A stretch of DNA of 64,000 bases, taken from the NCBI RefSeq assembly GCF_900458435.1, contig NZ_UHCT01000001.1, forward strand, positions 1 to 64,000, in the 5' to 3' direction. The DNA is from Staphylococcus carnosus (GTDB lineage Bacteria > Bacillota > Bacilli > Staphylococcales > Staphylococcaceae). The position numbers and the translations under genes are program-made. Every line of letters begins with the position of its first letter. Position 1 is the first letter of the stretch. The notes under the pieces are model-generated. The model did no database searches. It had not been told where the DNA came from and worked only from the letters and a program-made list of their open reading frames with translations. Below are positions 33,438 to 42,466 of this stretch, in pieces.

Positions 33438-33495
33438 TGATATTTTATTTATAATTTCAAACTTACTGTATTTCTTATAAGTGAAAAAATAAAAA

Positions 33496-33540
33496 TATAG
33501 TGAACCCCCAAAAAGCCCATCTTTTTTGGAATTCACTATA
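33496..33540 (-). terminator. Hairpin with T-rich minus-side tail
   Basis: TATAGTGAA pairs with TTCACTATA. On the minus strand the stem is followed by a T-rich tail, so it fits termination of the converging gene ending at 33626. Confidence 0.65.
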
Positions 33541-33565
33541 CTATGAAACAATTAATAACTATTGA

Positions 33566-33607
33566 AACTCATCAATTTATTAAAGTTAATAAGTTGATGA
33601 GTTTTTT
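33566..33607 (+). terminator. Terminator between converging MFS genes
   Basis: AACTCATCAA pairs with TTGATGAGTT around an AT-rich loop, followed by TTTTT on the plus strand. Confidence 0.7.
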
Positions 33608-33625
33608 ATTTACGAAGCCTTCATC

Positions 33626-34990
33626 TTATCTAGCTTCTAACTTATTACGACTCATAAAAGTTAAAATTAAAACAATTATTGCAATCACCATTGATGTAAA
33701 ACCTAAATGATGGATAGCAATCGTTAAATTATCTCCTTTGAATAAAGTACCAATGAGTGTAGAAGATACAATTGCACCGATATAACCAGCAGTACGTTGC
33801 AAACCTGCTGAAGTACCAATAATAGATTTTGGCGCTTGATAATATAAAGCGTTTTGATTGGCTAAATTCAAGAGTCCTTGCGGAAGGCCGAATATAGCTG
33901 ATAAACAAATTAAAACACTTATCGGTGTAGAGCTTGAAAGTAATTGAAAGCCTATCATGGTTACCAAAGCACCAAAGGTACCTATATATAATTTAAGTTT
34001 GATGGATAACCGTGTTCCTGTAATTTCTGAGACGACAATCCCGACTAGGAATTGCGGCAGCATCAATAATCCTGCATGAGATGGAGAAAGTCCTTTCACT
34101 TCCTCTAACCATTGCACATATCCATAAAGTACACCATAAGATATAAGCATTGAGAGAAATGTTCGAATGTAAGTGTTGTTAAGTGCAGTATTATGCATCA
34201 ATACTCTTAAATCTATAAATGGTTTTGTGGATTTAAATTCAAAGATGATGAAAGAGATTAGAGCTATGAATCCAATGATTAATAAATAAGAAATACTAGC
34301 ATGAGGTTCCATGAAAAAGATCATGAAAGAGGATAAAATCAATGTAAATAATAGAATACCTATAAAATCGACTTGAGCTTTCACTGCTTGTAATTTATTT
34401 TCATTTTCTATTTTTGGAAAATATAAATAGCCAAAGACAAAGGCCAATATGGATAATGGGAAGTTAACAATGAAAATGGCTTTCCAATCTCCCACACCAA
34501 TAAGTAACCCACCTAGAGTAGGTCCTACTACTGATATCGTCTGGTTACTTATAGCTAACAAAGTTAAGATAGCACTTGGATTTTCTTTACCTGTTCGTTT
34601 ACCTTCATAACTGATTAAGTACATCGCAGAAGGATAACCTGCACAAGTTCCAATTCCGATTAAAAAGCGTGCTAATACTAAACCATAAAAAGAAGGCGTG
34701 AAAATAGCAAGTAAGCTAGCGAGTCCAACTAAACTTGTAGCAAATAAAAACAAGCTTCGAGGACCAAAAATATCAACGAGCTTTCCAACTACAGGCTGTC
34801 CTACACTAGTTGCAAGATACAAAGAAGAAACAAGCCATGCAGTTTGATAAAAAGGTACTCCAAAAGCATGTGCAATCGGGACTAAAGCAACTGCAAGCAT
34901 CGATGAATTAATAGGATTCAAGATAGAACCTAAAATCATGGGTGTATAAAGTTTTTTATTAAATCCATCACTGCTTGAAACATTAGTCAT
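33626..34990 (-). CDS. MFS transporter, drug-efflux type
   Basis: A 454-residue MFS protein with 12-14 helices. Motif A lies near residues 65-80 (VGKLVDIFGPRSLF) and the exporter-type motif C in TLGGLLIGVGDWKA, which points to efflux. TAGGAG lies eight bases before the ATG. Only 10 bases separate it from the upstream hydrolase gene on the same strand, so the two form an operon. The transporter may export a substrate or product of that hydrolase, but nothing in the sequence identifies it. Confidence 0.8.
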   Translation of the reverse strand: MTNVSSSDGFNKKLYTPMILGSILNPINSSMLAVALVPIAHAFGVPFYQTAWLVSSLYLATSVGQPVVGKLVDIFGPRSLFLFATSLVGLASLLAIFTPSFYGLVLARFLIGIGTCAGYPSAMYLISYEGKRTGKENPSAILTLLAISNQTISVVGPTLGGLLIGVGDWKAIFIVNFPLSILAFVFGYLYFPKIENENKLQAVKAQVDFIGILLFTLILSSFMIFFMEPHASISYLLIIGFIALISFIIFEFKSTKPFIDLRVLMHNTALNNTYIRTFLSMLISYGVLYGYVQWLEEVKGLSPSHAGLLMLPQFLVGIVVSEITGTRLSIKLKLYIGTFGALVTMIGFQLLSSSTPISVLICLSAIFGLPQGLLNLANQNALYYQAPKSIIGTSAGLQRTAGYIGAIVSSTLIGTLFKGDNLTIAIHHLGFTSMVIAIIVLILTFMSRNKLEAR

Positions 34991-35000
34991 AATTATTCTC

Positions 35001-35567
35001 CTAGTTATTTATTTTTTCAGTCCATGCTTTGGTAGTTAAAACATCCCCATATTTTGGGAAAATATTATTTATTAAAAAGTCATGTACTTTTATATCTCTA
35101 TCAGCTGAAGCATCTTCTAAAAATGTTAATTTAAAATCTTTGTCAAAAGCCTCTACAGCTGTTGATAATACAACACCACTTGTTGCGACTCCGGATAATA
35201 TTAAGTGATCTACTTCTAGACCACTGAGCAAGACATCTAAGTTGCTTCCAGTAAATGCGCTGAATCTTTGTTTAGTGATAATAAGATCATCCGGTTTAAT
35301 ATTTAATGTGCTAATAATTTGAGTAGAATCGTCTTCTGTTGTCATCGTTTGACCACTATTTTTGATTTTAGTAAACACTTTATTATTTGGAGAAACTTCA
35401 CTGAAGTTTTTAGAAAAAGCAACCCTTACAAAAATAACGGGGATACCTGCTTTTCTAGCAGTCTCAATTGCTTCATTTGAAGAAGCTACGATTTCATCTA
35501 AACCAGGGAATGTTTTCGCTATCCCATTTTGCATATCCATTATTAATAATGCTGAATTTTGCTTCAT
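35001..35567 (-). CDS. Isochorismatase-fold protein lacking the usual catalytic cysteine
   Basis: The 188-residue protein has the isochorismatase/nicotinamidase fold. The N-terminal LLIMDMQNG supplies the conserved Asp, KQRFSAFTGSNLD supplies the lysine region, and GVATSGVVLSTA occupies the nucleophile loop. In cysteine hydrolases this loop reads GVATDYCV or similar; here Val stands where Cys would be. It therefore may hydrolyse by another route or bind a ligand. GAAGG lies before ATG 35567, and the longer frame upstream lacks a ribosome site. It is the first gene of an operon with the MFS gene at 33626. Confidence 0.8.
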   Translation of the reverse strand: MKQNSALLIMDMQNGIAKTFPGLDEIVASSNEAIETARKAGIPVIFVRVAFSKNFSEVSPNNKVFTKIKNSGQTMTTEDDSTQIISTLNIKPDDLIITKQRFSAFTGSNLDVLLSGLEVDHLILSGVATSGVVLSTAVEAFDKDFKLTFLEDASADRDIKVHDFLINNIFPKYGDVLTTKAWTEKINN

Positions 35568-35707
35568 ATTAGTACCTTCTTCCAATTGATTTGTTTGATT
35601 TATAAAAATAAGTAAATTAGAGAGTGTGAGAAATATATTAATCATAATAGACTTGTTTTATAACTTTATCAAAGATTCAATTTGATAGTGATGAGGATAT
35701 AAATAAA

Positions 35708-35752
35708 CACTCCCTTATAGCATTCATTTCGAATATCTATTATAAGGGAGTG
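35708..35752 (-). terminator. Terminator of the decarboxylase gene
   Basis: CACTCCCTTATA pairs perfectly with TATAAGGGAGTG. On the minus strand the stem is followed by a T-rich tail, eight bases beyond the stop codon. Confidence 0.8.
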
Positions 35753-35760
35753 CGATTTAG

Positions 35761-37179
35761 TTAAGCATCTTTCATTTCATAACCATTAATATACTGATAA
35801 AGTCGATTAATTGTCTCTCTGATATCATCATGTGTAGTTAATGGGTTCGTCGTACATAAACGAATGACACGTTGATTATTTAATACTGTCGTATAGGCAA
35901 TCGCATAGCCGGAATCAGCAATTTTTTGAGCAGCCATACTATTAAGGTGATTGTTTTGTGCTTCAGTTAAATCGCTATTATCATATCTGAAGTTAACGAT
36001 TGAAAGATTCGAATGGGAAATGATACGCCAGTTATCAAGACTTTTTACATATTCTTCGGCATATTCAGCTAAGCGTTCCCCATACTTAATACGTTCGATA
36101 ATTTCATCTTCACCAATCACTTGAAGTGTAATCCATAATTTTAATGCACGTGCTGGACGAGTGAGTTCAATACCTAACATTTCAGGATCAATTACATCAT
36201 CATCAGAGGAGATGTCATCTAAGTATTCAGCATCTTCCCCGAAACTTTGAAGTAGATGATTTTTTTCTTTTACGATTACCATCGCGCAACTATAAGTTTG
36301 GAAAAGTAATTTATGAGCATCCCAACTTGCGCTATCTGAACGATTAATGTCTTTGAATAAGTGTTGCGCATCATCTGATAAGATATGTGAAAGTCCATAA
36401 GCACCATCTACATGCAACCAGAGATTGTATGCATCACAAATATCTCCAATTGCTGTAAAGTCATCTACTGAACCTGTATTTGTAGTACCTGCAGTCGCAA
36501 TAACAATAGCAGGTTTATAACCTTCTTCAATATCCTTTTCAATTGCTGTTTTTAAACTGTCTGTATTCATTGTGAAATCGTCATTATAATCTATTCTGCG
36601 GATATTCTTTTTAAGAAAGCCTGCAACATGTAATGCTTTTCCAACAGAATGATGGGTTTGAGAAGTTAAATATACTGTTGCTTTCTTAATATCTTCCATT
36701 TCTACTTGCGAATCTCTAGCTGCTACAACCGCAGTTAAATTTGCCATAGAACCGCCAGATACAAATACACCGCCAGCAGGTTTAATTTTATATCCGATTT
36801 TGCCTGCTAGATAATTAATTAAATTACGTTCTATATTGATAGGTAAAGTAGCATTGGCAAAATTTGAGGCATGGATATTATTAGCAGTAGTTAAAATATC
36901 ACCTAGCCATGATAAACGGGATGCAGGTCCTGGTATAAATGAGAATGAACGAGGATGATTCGGACGGTATAAATAATTCAATACTTCATTATTTAAATCT
37001 TTAAGCACCTCATAGATGTCTCGACCTTTATTTGGGACTTCCATTTTTTCATATTTCTCTCTTAATTCGAGAGGTGCCTGTTGTGTTGCAGGTAAGTCAC
37101 CAACATCTCTAGTCAAATATTTATTGACTTCATCTTTGATAATCGTTTCTAAGTCGATATTGTTTTCGTTAAATTCCAT
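35761..37179 (-). CDS. PLP-dependent aromatic amino-acid decarboxylase, SadA-like
   Basis: A 472-residue group II decarboxylase (DDC/GadB superfamily). It shows the pyridoxal site HVDGAYG and the Schiff-base lysine Lys290 in SWDAHKLLF, with SSGGSMANL-like GGSMANLTAV for phosphate binding. The N-terminal swapped arm and C-terminal domain are complete. Staphylococcal SadA makes trace amines (tryptamine, tyramine, phenethylamine) from aromatic amino acids; likeness in length and motifs supports that role, but substrate is inferred. ATG 37179 is chosen for GGAGAGGG just upstream. It follows a PBP4-like gene by 48 bases on the same strand and may share its transcript. Confidence 0.8.
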   Translation of the reverse strand: MEFNENNIDLETIIKDEVNKYLTRDVGDLPATQQAPLELREKYEKMEVPNKGRDIYEVLKDLNNEVLNYLYRPNHPRSFSFIPGPASRLSWLGDILTTANNIHASNFANATLPINIERNLINYLAGKIGYKIKPAGGVFVSGGSMANLTAVVAARDSQVEMEDIKKATVYLTSQTHHSVGKALHVAGFLKKNIRRIDYNDDFTMNTDSLKTAIEKDIEEGYKPAIVIATAGTTNTGSVDDFTAIGDICDAYNLWLHVDGAYGLSHILSDDAQHLFKDINRSDSASWDAHKLLFQTYSCAMVIVKEKNHLLQSFGEDAEYLDDISSDDDVIDPEMLGIELTRPARALKLWITLQVIGEDEIIERIKYGERLAEYAEEYVKSLDNWRIISHSNLSIVNFRYDNSDLTEAQNNHLNSMAAQKIADSGYAIAYTTVLNNQRVIRLCTTNPLTTHDDIRETINRLYQYINGYEMKDA

Positions 37180-37227
37180 TTCAATACCCTCTCCTTCAAT
37201 CATAAATATTAATAAAAGACAGACGTA

Positions 37228-38457
37228 TTAATTACGACGTTTTACTACAATATAAATGATAGCAGAGACTAACAAAACACCGCCAATCATTGTGGCGGCA
37301 CCTACTAATAATTTCCCCCAATGCGCAACATGTTCAACTTTAACACTTGGCGCATGAGAGCCTTTTAAGAATTGACGTGGATAATCAATTTGCAGTTTAT
37401 CATTTTTAATTTTTAATTTGTATTTATTTTTATCCTTTGGAACAACATCATATAAATCTTGTTTTACGTCATACGTTTTTCCATCTAATTCATGTTCACC
37501 TTTGCTGATAACTTTACGGTATTCATAATGTTTGTATGCATCTTCAGTTAAAGCATTTGCTATCTTTTGACGTGCATGTTTTGATGTTTCACTTGGATAA
37601 GGTTGTACGTTCATTACAGTTGTATCGATGCGCAAATTATTACGCTTTGTTGTTAGAACTAAGTTATAACCATTGTCGCTAGTACCAGTTTTTAAACCTT
37701 GAGCACCATTTAACGCATCTTGTGAACCTGGAAGAGATAAGTTAGTGTTCGTTAATTTCTTTCCATATTGTTGATCAGTTTTCAAACTAGAATATTGAAG
37801 TACTTTTGGATAATTCTTGATGATGGCTTTTGAAAGTATTGTCATATCCTGTGCAGTGCTGTGAGAAAATGTTTCGCTTTTATAAGCTTTAGGTGCAAAT
37901 TGTTGAATTAAAAGGTTATTAGCACCGCTCGGATTTGTAAAATGAGAATGTTTCATACCTAATTCTTTCGCTTTTGCATTCATATTATCCGTAAATTTAG
38001 AGGTATCACCTGATAATTTATCAGCCAAGACGAGTGTCGCAGCGTTACTCGATTCCAGCATTGCTTGTTTAAGAAGTTGGTCAATTGTATATGTTTGTTT
38101 ATTTTTTAATGGAAATGTAGTGAGATTGGGTAATTGAGCTAGTTTTTCATAGCTTGGCGTAATTTTAACGCTGTCAGAAGGTTTAATTTTACCTTGTTCA
38201 ATTGCTTCAAGTACTAAGTAAACCGTCATTAACTTTGTTGTAGAGGCAGGATCAATACTTTGATTCCCATGATAATCATAAAGTATCTGACCTTGTTGTG
38301 TAATCACATAGGCACTTTTAGGATTGTATTGAGTATTTAAGGGTTGATGATGTTGTTTTGCAATTTCTGTAGGGGTCTGTTGTGCATATGTATTTGGCGT
38401 GATAAATAGTGTCCATAATAATAAAAAAGAAAAAACAATGCTTAGAACTTTGTTCAA
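37228..38457 (-). CDS. PBP4-like D-alanyl-D-alanine carboxypeptidase
   Basis: A low-molecular-weight penicillin-binding protein that trims or cross-links stem peptides at the cell surface. The 409-residue protein has a signal peptide of about 25 residues. The serine nucleophile is Ser72 in STTK, the second motif is Ser136-Ser-Asn138, and the third is KTGTSD. A C-terminal beta domain and a membrane helix with a basic tail (YIVVKRRN) follow. This matches S. aureus PBP4 in order. TTG 38457 lies ten bases after GAGGAG. It is not in the usual abcA-pbp4-tagD setting; here it precedes a decarboxylase gene, suggesting an accessory paralogue. Confidence 0.88.
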   Translation of the reverse strand: MNKVLSIVFSFLLLWTLFITPNTYAQQTPTEIAKQHHQPLNTQYNPKSAYVITQQGQILYDYHGNQSIDPASTTKLMTVYLVLEAIEQGKIKPSDSVKITPSYEKLAQLPNLTTFPLKNKQTYTIDQLLKQAMLESSNAATLVLADKLSGDTSKFTDNMNAKAKELGMKHSHFTNPSGANNLLIQQFAPKAYKSETFSHSTAQDMTILSKAIIKNYPKVLQYSSLKTDQQYGKKLTNTNLSLPGSQDALNGAQGLKTGTSDNGYNLVLTTKRNNLRIDTTVMNVQPYPSETSKHARQKIANALTEDAYKHYEYRKVISKGEHELDGKTYDVKQDLYDVVPKDKNKYKLKIKNDKLQIDYPRQFLKGSHAPSVKVEHVAHWGKLLVGAATMIGGVLLVSAIIYIVVKRRN

Positions 38458-38769
38458 TGTAGACAATCTCCTCTTTGTGCAATTATATAACGTAATATTA
38501 CAATAATAGAAAAATGTATTCAAGTTTAATTTTAGAAATATAAATTATTAAGATAAGAAATAAAAGTTCTCTTATATGTAGACTTATTAGACAAAAATTA
38601 GGTTTTAAAGGTAGAAAGTAAACTAAAAATCCAAGTCATCAACTAAATTAAAAATATTTAGTTGATAATACAAAAATGTATTGCTATATATAGTTTGGCA
38701 GTTTATGATATTAAAGAAGAAATCGATTGTGTATTTTCACACGGTAATTAGGGGGAGGGGGTGGATATT
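38458..38769. promoter_or_regulatory. Divergent promoter region with an 11-base palindrome
   Basis: The AT-rich gap between the PBP4-like gene and the protease gene holds a perfect inverted repeat. ATCAACTAAAT (38638-38648) and ATTTAGTTGAT (38656-38666) are separated by seven bases. Its position between divergent genes fits a regulator site. No clear -35/-10 pair could be fixed for either gene. Confidence 0.55.
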
Positions 38770-40482
38770 ATGGCTGAAAAATCAAAGTTAGAAAAACTTC
38801 TTTATAGCAGTGTTTTTGCATTAATGATTGTAGGGGTATTATTAATTTTTCAAAATGTACAAGCACATGCTGCAGAAGTGGCTCCAAAGGTTAACCCAGT
38901 ATCCAATCAAAAAGTAAATCAGGGACAAGCAAGTACCATCAAACCAACAAGTCAGACAAATACAGTAAACAAAGCAAATGAAACTAAAGCAAATTACAAT
39001 AATGCGCCGACAACACAATCTAATCAAGTAAAGATTAATCATAATAATCAAGCGGCCGCACAGAATAAACAAAATTCAGTGCCAGTCAGCAAAGTGGAAA
39101 AAACGAATGCAGCTCCCACTAAAAACACTGTTGTTCCAAGTAATAAAGTACAAGCAAAGCCTCAAATTAAAGCTAATCAAAATATCCAAACTGCTCCAAA
39201 AGTAATTCAAAACAAGCAACCTCAAAAAACAATTAAGGCTGTAAATAACAAAACTAAATCAGTTTCACAACCGATTAAAAAGAAAAATACTGCTGCAGCA
39301 ACAAAACCAAATAATACAAGTAAAGTTGTCACTCAGAAAACAAGTCTTAAAAAGCCGAATACGTCAGTTAAATCAACAAAAGCTAATACGAAAAAGGTTC
39401 AACCAACTAAGAAAGTAACAGTAAATAAAAAGCAACCAGCACCAGTTAATAAGAAAAAAGTAAAACAGACAGCTAAACCAAAACAAAGTAAGGTTATTAA
39501 AGCAACACCAAAAGCTGTAAAAAATAAGAAAACAAAATCTGCATCAACTAAGAAAGTTCAATTTTTAGCAGCAACTACAAAAAGTCAACCTGTCAAAAAA
39601 ACAACCGTTACAGTAACGAGCAAAACTAAAGCTACACCTAAACCAACTCCAAAAGTTGCGCCGAAACCAACAACGAGCAATTATTATAATCAAGCACCGA
39701 AACGATGGCCTTCTAATATTCCTGGAAGTGAAAATGTCCGTGATTTCGGTCAAACTACTTATGCTTCTGGTATTAATGATGCCTTAAAAATTATGAAGGC
39801 TTCTGGTAATAAAGGTGTGACGATTGGACATACAACAGCTAAAGAAGCTAATATTGCGACGGTATTTAATTGGAACCCGACTACTAAAAAGCTTACTTAT
39901 GGTACAGGTACAGCAATCGGCAAACATACAATATTAACAGCGAATCATGTGGTCAATGATCAGCAAGCTCATAAACCGATGTCTCCTTCGAAGACTCAAA
40001 ACTTAAAAATCGACTTATTACGAGAAGGTTCAAAAGTTGCACGTATTGTGGATGTTACTGGAGTTAAAATGATGCAATATGGCGATGTGGCATTGTTATA
40101 TACAAATGAAGATCTTTCAAAATATATGACGATACGTAAAATCGCACCTGAAAGTGCTATTACAAATATCAAAGCCAATACACCGATTCGCTTGTATCAT
40201 TATGGTTTGCCTTCAGGCAACTTTAAAAATGATCCGATGGGAACAATGTATCACTCTAAAGGTAAGTATTCAATGATGGCACGTAATGTGAATCCTATTG
40301 GTTATTATCAAATGATGGCGGAACCTGGTTCTTCAGGTGGCGCAATTTTAAATAGTAAAAATGAAGTTTTAGGCGTACATGCTTTTAGAATTGCTTCAGG
40401 AGATTATCAAAAATACAATCTCAATACAATGGCAGAACTAAGAGGCAAACTACGTAAAGAAGTAATTCAAAATATAAAATAA
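38770..40482 (+). CDS. Secreted V8-like serine protease with a long basic low-complexity region
   Basis: The 570-residue exported protein has a signal peptide (about residues 1-38, ending in AHAAE). Residues 45-300 are low-complexity and rich in Lys, Asn, Thr, Gln and Pro. The C-terminal trypsin-fold protease is of the glutamyl endopeptidase/exfoliatin type. The catalytic triad is His393 (TANHVV), Asp439 (YGDVALL) and Ser522 (EPGSSGGAIL). The strongly positive region may bind teichoic acids and keep the enzyme at the wall; this is inference. ATG 38770 follows a G-rich ribosome site (38751-38760). Lysine repeats make the N-terminal half compositionally unlike its neighbours. Confidence 0.85.
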   Translation: MAEKSKLEKLLYSSVFALMIVGVLLIFQNVQAHAAEVAPKVNPVSNQKVNQGQASTIKPTSQTNTVNKANETKANYNNAPTTQSNQVKINHNNQAAAQNKQNSVPVSKVEKTNAAPTKNTVVPSNKVQAKPQIKANQNIQTAPKVIQNKQPQKTIKAVNNKTKSVSQPIKKKNTAAATKPNNTSKVVTQKTSLKKPNTSVKSTKANTKKVQPTKKVTVNKKQPAPVNKKKVKQTAKPKQSKVIKATPKAVKNKKTKSASTKKVQFLAATTKSQPVKKTTVTVTSKTKATPKPTPKVAPKPTTSNYYNQAPKRWPSNIPGSENVRDFGQTTYASGINDALKIMKASGNKGVTIGHTTAKEANIATVFNWNPTTKKLTYGTGTAIGKHTILTANHVVNDQQAHKPMSPSKTQNLKIDLLREGSKVARIVDVTGVKMMQYGDVALLYTNEDLSKYMTIRKIAPESAITNIKANTPIRLYHYGLPSGNFKNDPMGTMYHSKGKYSMMARNVNPIGYYQMMAEPGSSGGAILNSKNEVLGVHAFRIASGDYQKYNLNTMAELRGKLRKEVIQNIK

Positions 40483-40502
40483 AGTACACAATAACGATGT
40501 TT

Positions 40503-40566
40503 GACTGTACGCTGATTGAAACAATAATTATCGAAGTTGTTTCAATCAGCAGTATAGTCTTTTTTT
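40503..40566 (+). terminator. Terminator of the protease gene
   Basis: A long stem (GCTGATTGAAACAA and its complement, extended outward with mismatches) is followed by seven T residues. Confidence 0.9.
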
Positions 40567-40645
40567 AATTTTTAATCATAGATAATCAAAAAATGGGTAA
40601 TATTGAATGTGTCATAAGAGATATGTGAGTTCATGAACAAGTGCA

Positions 40646-40675
40646 TTGACAAACGGATAACAGTCCGTTTGATAT
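40646..40675 (+). promoter_or_regulatory. MFS promoter with a palindromic operator
   Basis: TTGACA (40646-40651) is followed at about 18 bases by TGATAT (40670-40675). Between them CAAACGGA (40650-40657) and TCCGTTTG (40664-40671) form a perfect inverted repeat, typical of a TetR-type operator. No TetR gene is nearby, so the regulator is probably encoded elsewhere. Confidence 0.65.
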
Positions 40676-40711
40676 AGGATTGTTCAAAAAAGTTTATGAG
40701 GAGATGTTGTT

Positions 40712-42112
40712 GTGGCACAGTTAGAAAAACGTGATAAGACATTGCTCATCGCCATTTTAATGGTAGGTTCTTTTGTTGCAATTTTGAACCAAACATTGAT
40801 GACAACTGCATTGCCTAGTATCATGAAACAAATGCATTTAACGAGTAGCACAGTACAATGGTTAACTTCTATATTTATGTTAGTAAATGGGATTATGATT
40901 CCAATCACTGCTTATTTAACACAACGTTTTACAACAAGAACGCTTTATTTTTCAGCGTTAACTTTCTTTATTATAGGTTCTATTATTTGTGTAGCTACCG
41001 ATCAATTTAACGTCATTTTGTTTGGACGTGCAGTCCAAGCAATGGGCGCTGGTATTTTAATGCCTTTAATGCAAACGGTATTGTTCTTAGTGTATCCAGC
41101 AGACAAACGTGGTCAGGCTATGGGAATGTTTGGCTTAGTTGTTGGTTTTGCCCCTGCAATTGGACCGACACTTTCAGGTTGGGTTGTTTCTCAATATAGT
41201 TGGAAAGTGATTTTCTATATTTTATTAGTTGTAACTATCATTGACTTGTTATTCGCATTGAAATATGTGAAAAACGTGACAGATGTTACTAAACCAAAAT
41301 TGAATGTAATGTCTGTAACACTATCTTCACTAGGATTTGCGGCATTATTATTTGGCTTTAGTGAAGCCGGAAATTTAGGATGGACCAATCCACTTGTTTA
41401 TTCAATGATAATTGCGGGTGTGATAATTTTGACTTTCTTCATATTGAAACAATTAAGAATGAAAGAGCCATTCCTCAATGTTCGTGTCTTTAGTTATAAG
41501 TCATTTACAATGAATATGATTCTTGTATGTATTGTCTTTATTTCATTTATCGGCAGTCAAACGGTATTATCGTTCTATATGCAAGATTTACATCATTTTT
41601 CACCCTTGAAATCTGGTTTAGCATTGATGCCAGGCGGAATTATTACAGGTATCTTATCACCGATTACTGGGCGAATATTTGATAAATACGGTGGTAAGTT
41701 CTTATCTATTGCTGGTTTAGCAATTGTTGTTATGACATCATTCGCATTTACGCAAATAGATGCCCATACATCATTTACTTATATCACAATATTCTTTGCG
41801 ATATCATTAGCTGCAAACGCGATGGTATTCAACCCATTAACAACTGCTGCATTAAATAACTTGCCGCGTAAATTAGTGCCACATGGTACATCAATGAATA
41901 ATACAATGCGTCAAGTTGGTGCTGCAATGGGATCAGCAATGTTAGTTACTGTTATGAATACAGCGATATTAAATCCGCATCAATATGGTATTGATGGTTT
42001 AGTTCATGGTGTCCGTGTTGCGTACATTGTGATTTGTGTGATTGCTGTAGTTGGTTTGCTATTAGCTATCTTCAATCCAACATCTAAAAAGGGTTATACA
42101 GAAAAAAGTTAA
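40712..42112 (+). CDS. DHA2-family MFS drug exporter, LmrB-like
   Basis: A 466-residue transporter with about 14 helices and the DHA2 hallmarks. LNQTLMTTALPSIM lies in helix 1, ITAYLTQRFTTRTLY is the motif A region, and GRAVQAMGAG and FAPAIGPTLSGWV (motif C) follow. These place it with LmrB/LmrS-type multidrug exporters. GTG 40712 follows AGGAG. Its promoter carries an orphan palindromic operator, so expression is probably induced by a compound. The terminators on both sides make it monocistronic. Confidence 0.85.
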   Translation: MAQLEKRDKTLLIAILMVGSFVAILNQTLMTTALPSIMKQMHLTSSTVQWLTSIFMLVNGIMIPITAYLTQRFTTRTLYFSALTFFIIGSIICVATDQFNVILFGRAVQAMGAGILMPLMQTVLFLVYPADKRGQAMGMFGLVVGFAPAIGPTLSGWVVSQYSWKVIFYILLVVTIIDLLFALKYVKNVTDVTKPKLNVMSVTLSSLGFAALLFGFSEAGNLGWTNPLVYSMIIAGVIILTFFILKQLRMKEPFLNVRVFSYKSFTMNMILVCIVFISFIGSQTVLSFYMQDLHHFSPLKSGLALMPGGIITGILSPITGRIFDKYGGKFLSIAGLAIVVMTSFAFTQIDAHTSFTYITIFFAISLAANAMVFNPLTTAALNNLPRKLVPHGTSMNNTMRQVGAAMGSAMLVTVMNTAILNPHQYGIDGLVHGVRVAYIVICVIAVVGLLLAIFNPTSKKGYTEKS

Positions 42113-42150
42113 AGTATACAAGCAAGAATTAAAAGAGCTATAATATCTCA

Positions 42151-42198
42151 AAAAAGTAAGGTTTTCAAAGTAAAAAGTGAAAACCTTACTTTTTATTT
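42151..42198 (+). terminator. Terminator of the LmrB-like gene
   Basis: AAAAAGTAAGGTTTTCA pairs perfectly with TGAAAACCTTACTTTTT around about ten bases. Confidence 0.85.
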
Positions 42199-42466
42199 GT
42201 GGGAAAAATAGGTAACTATACTTCTTGTTTGATTATTGTGTAATAAAAATAAGGAGCGATTTGTAAAAACGTTAAAAAGTTGGTTTTCAGTTAAATAATA
42301 GAAAAACATAGAATTGAGCTCGTTTCTATGGTTGGTAATATAGTAATATATTGACTATATAAGTGAAAATACAAAAAAAGAAATAATCAATTCTAAACAA
42401 CATAAGAGTCTCACTTATAATTTGGTGAGTAAAATTTTTATTATTTACGAGGGGGAGGAATTAGCA
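42199..42466. other. AT-rich control region before the FokI-like gene
   Basis: No gene. Two inverted repeats are visible: CATAGAA/TTCTATG around 42307-42330, and TATAAGTGA (42358-42366) with TCACTTATA (42411-42419). The second pair ends next to TATAAT-like sequence at 42415-42421 and could be an operator or looped control element. Confidence 0.4.
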
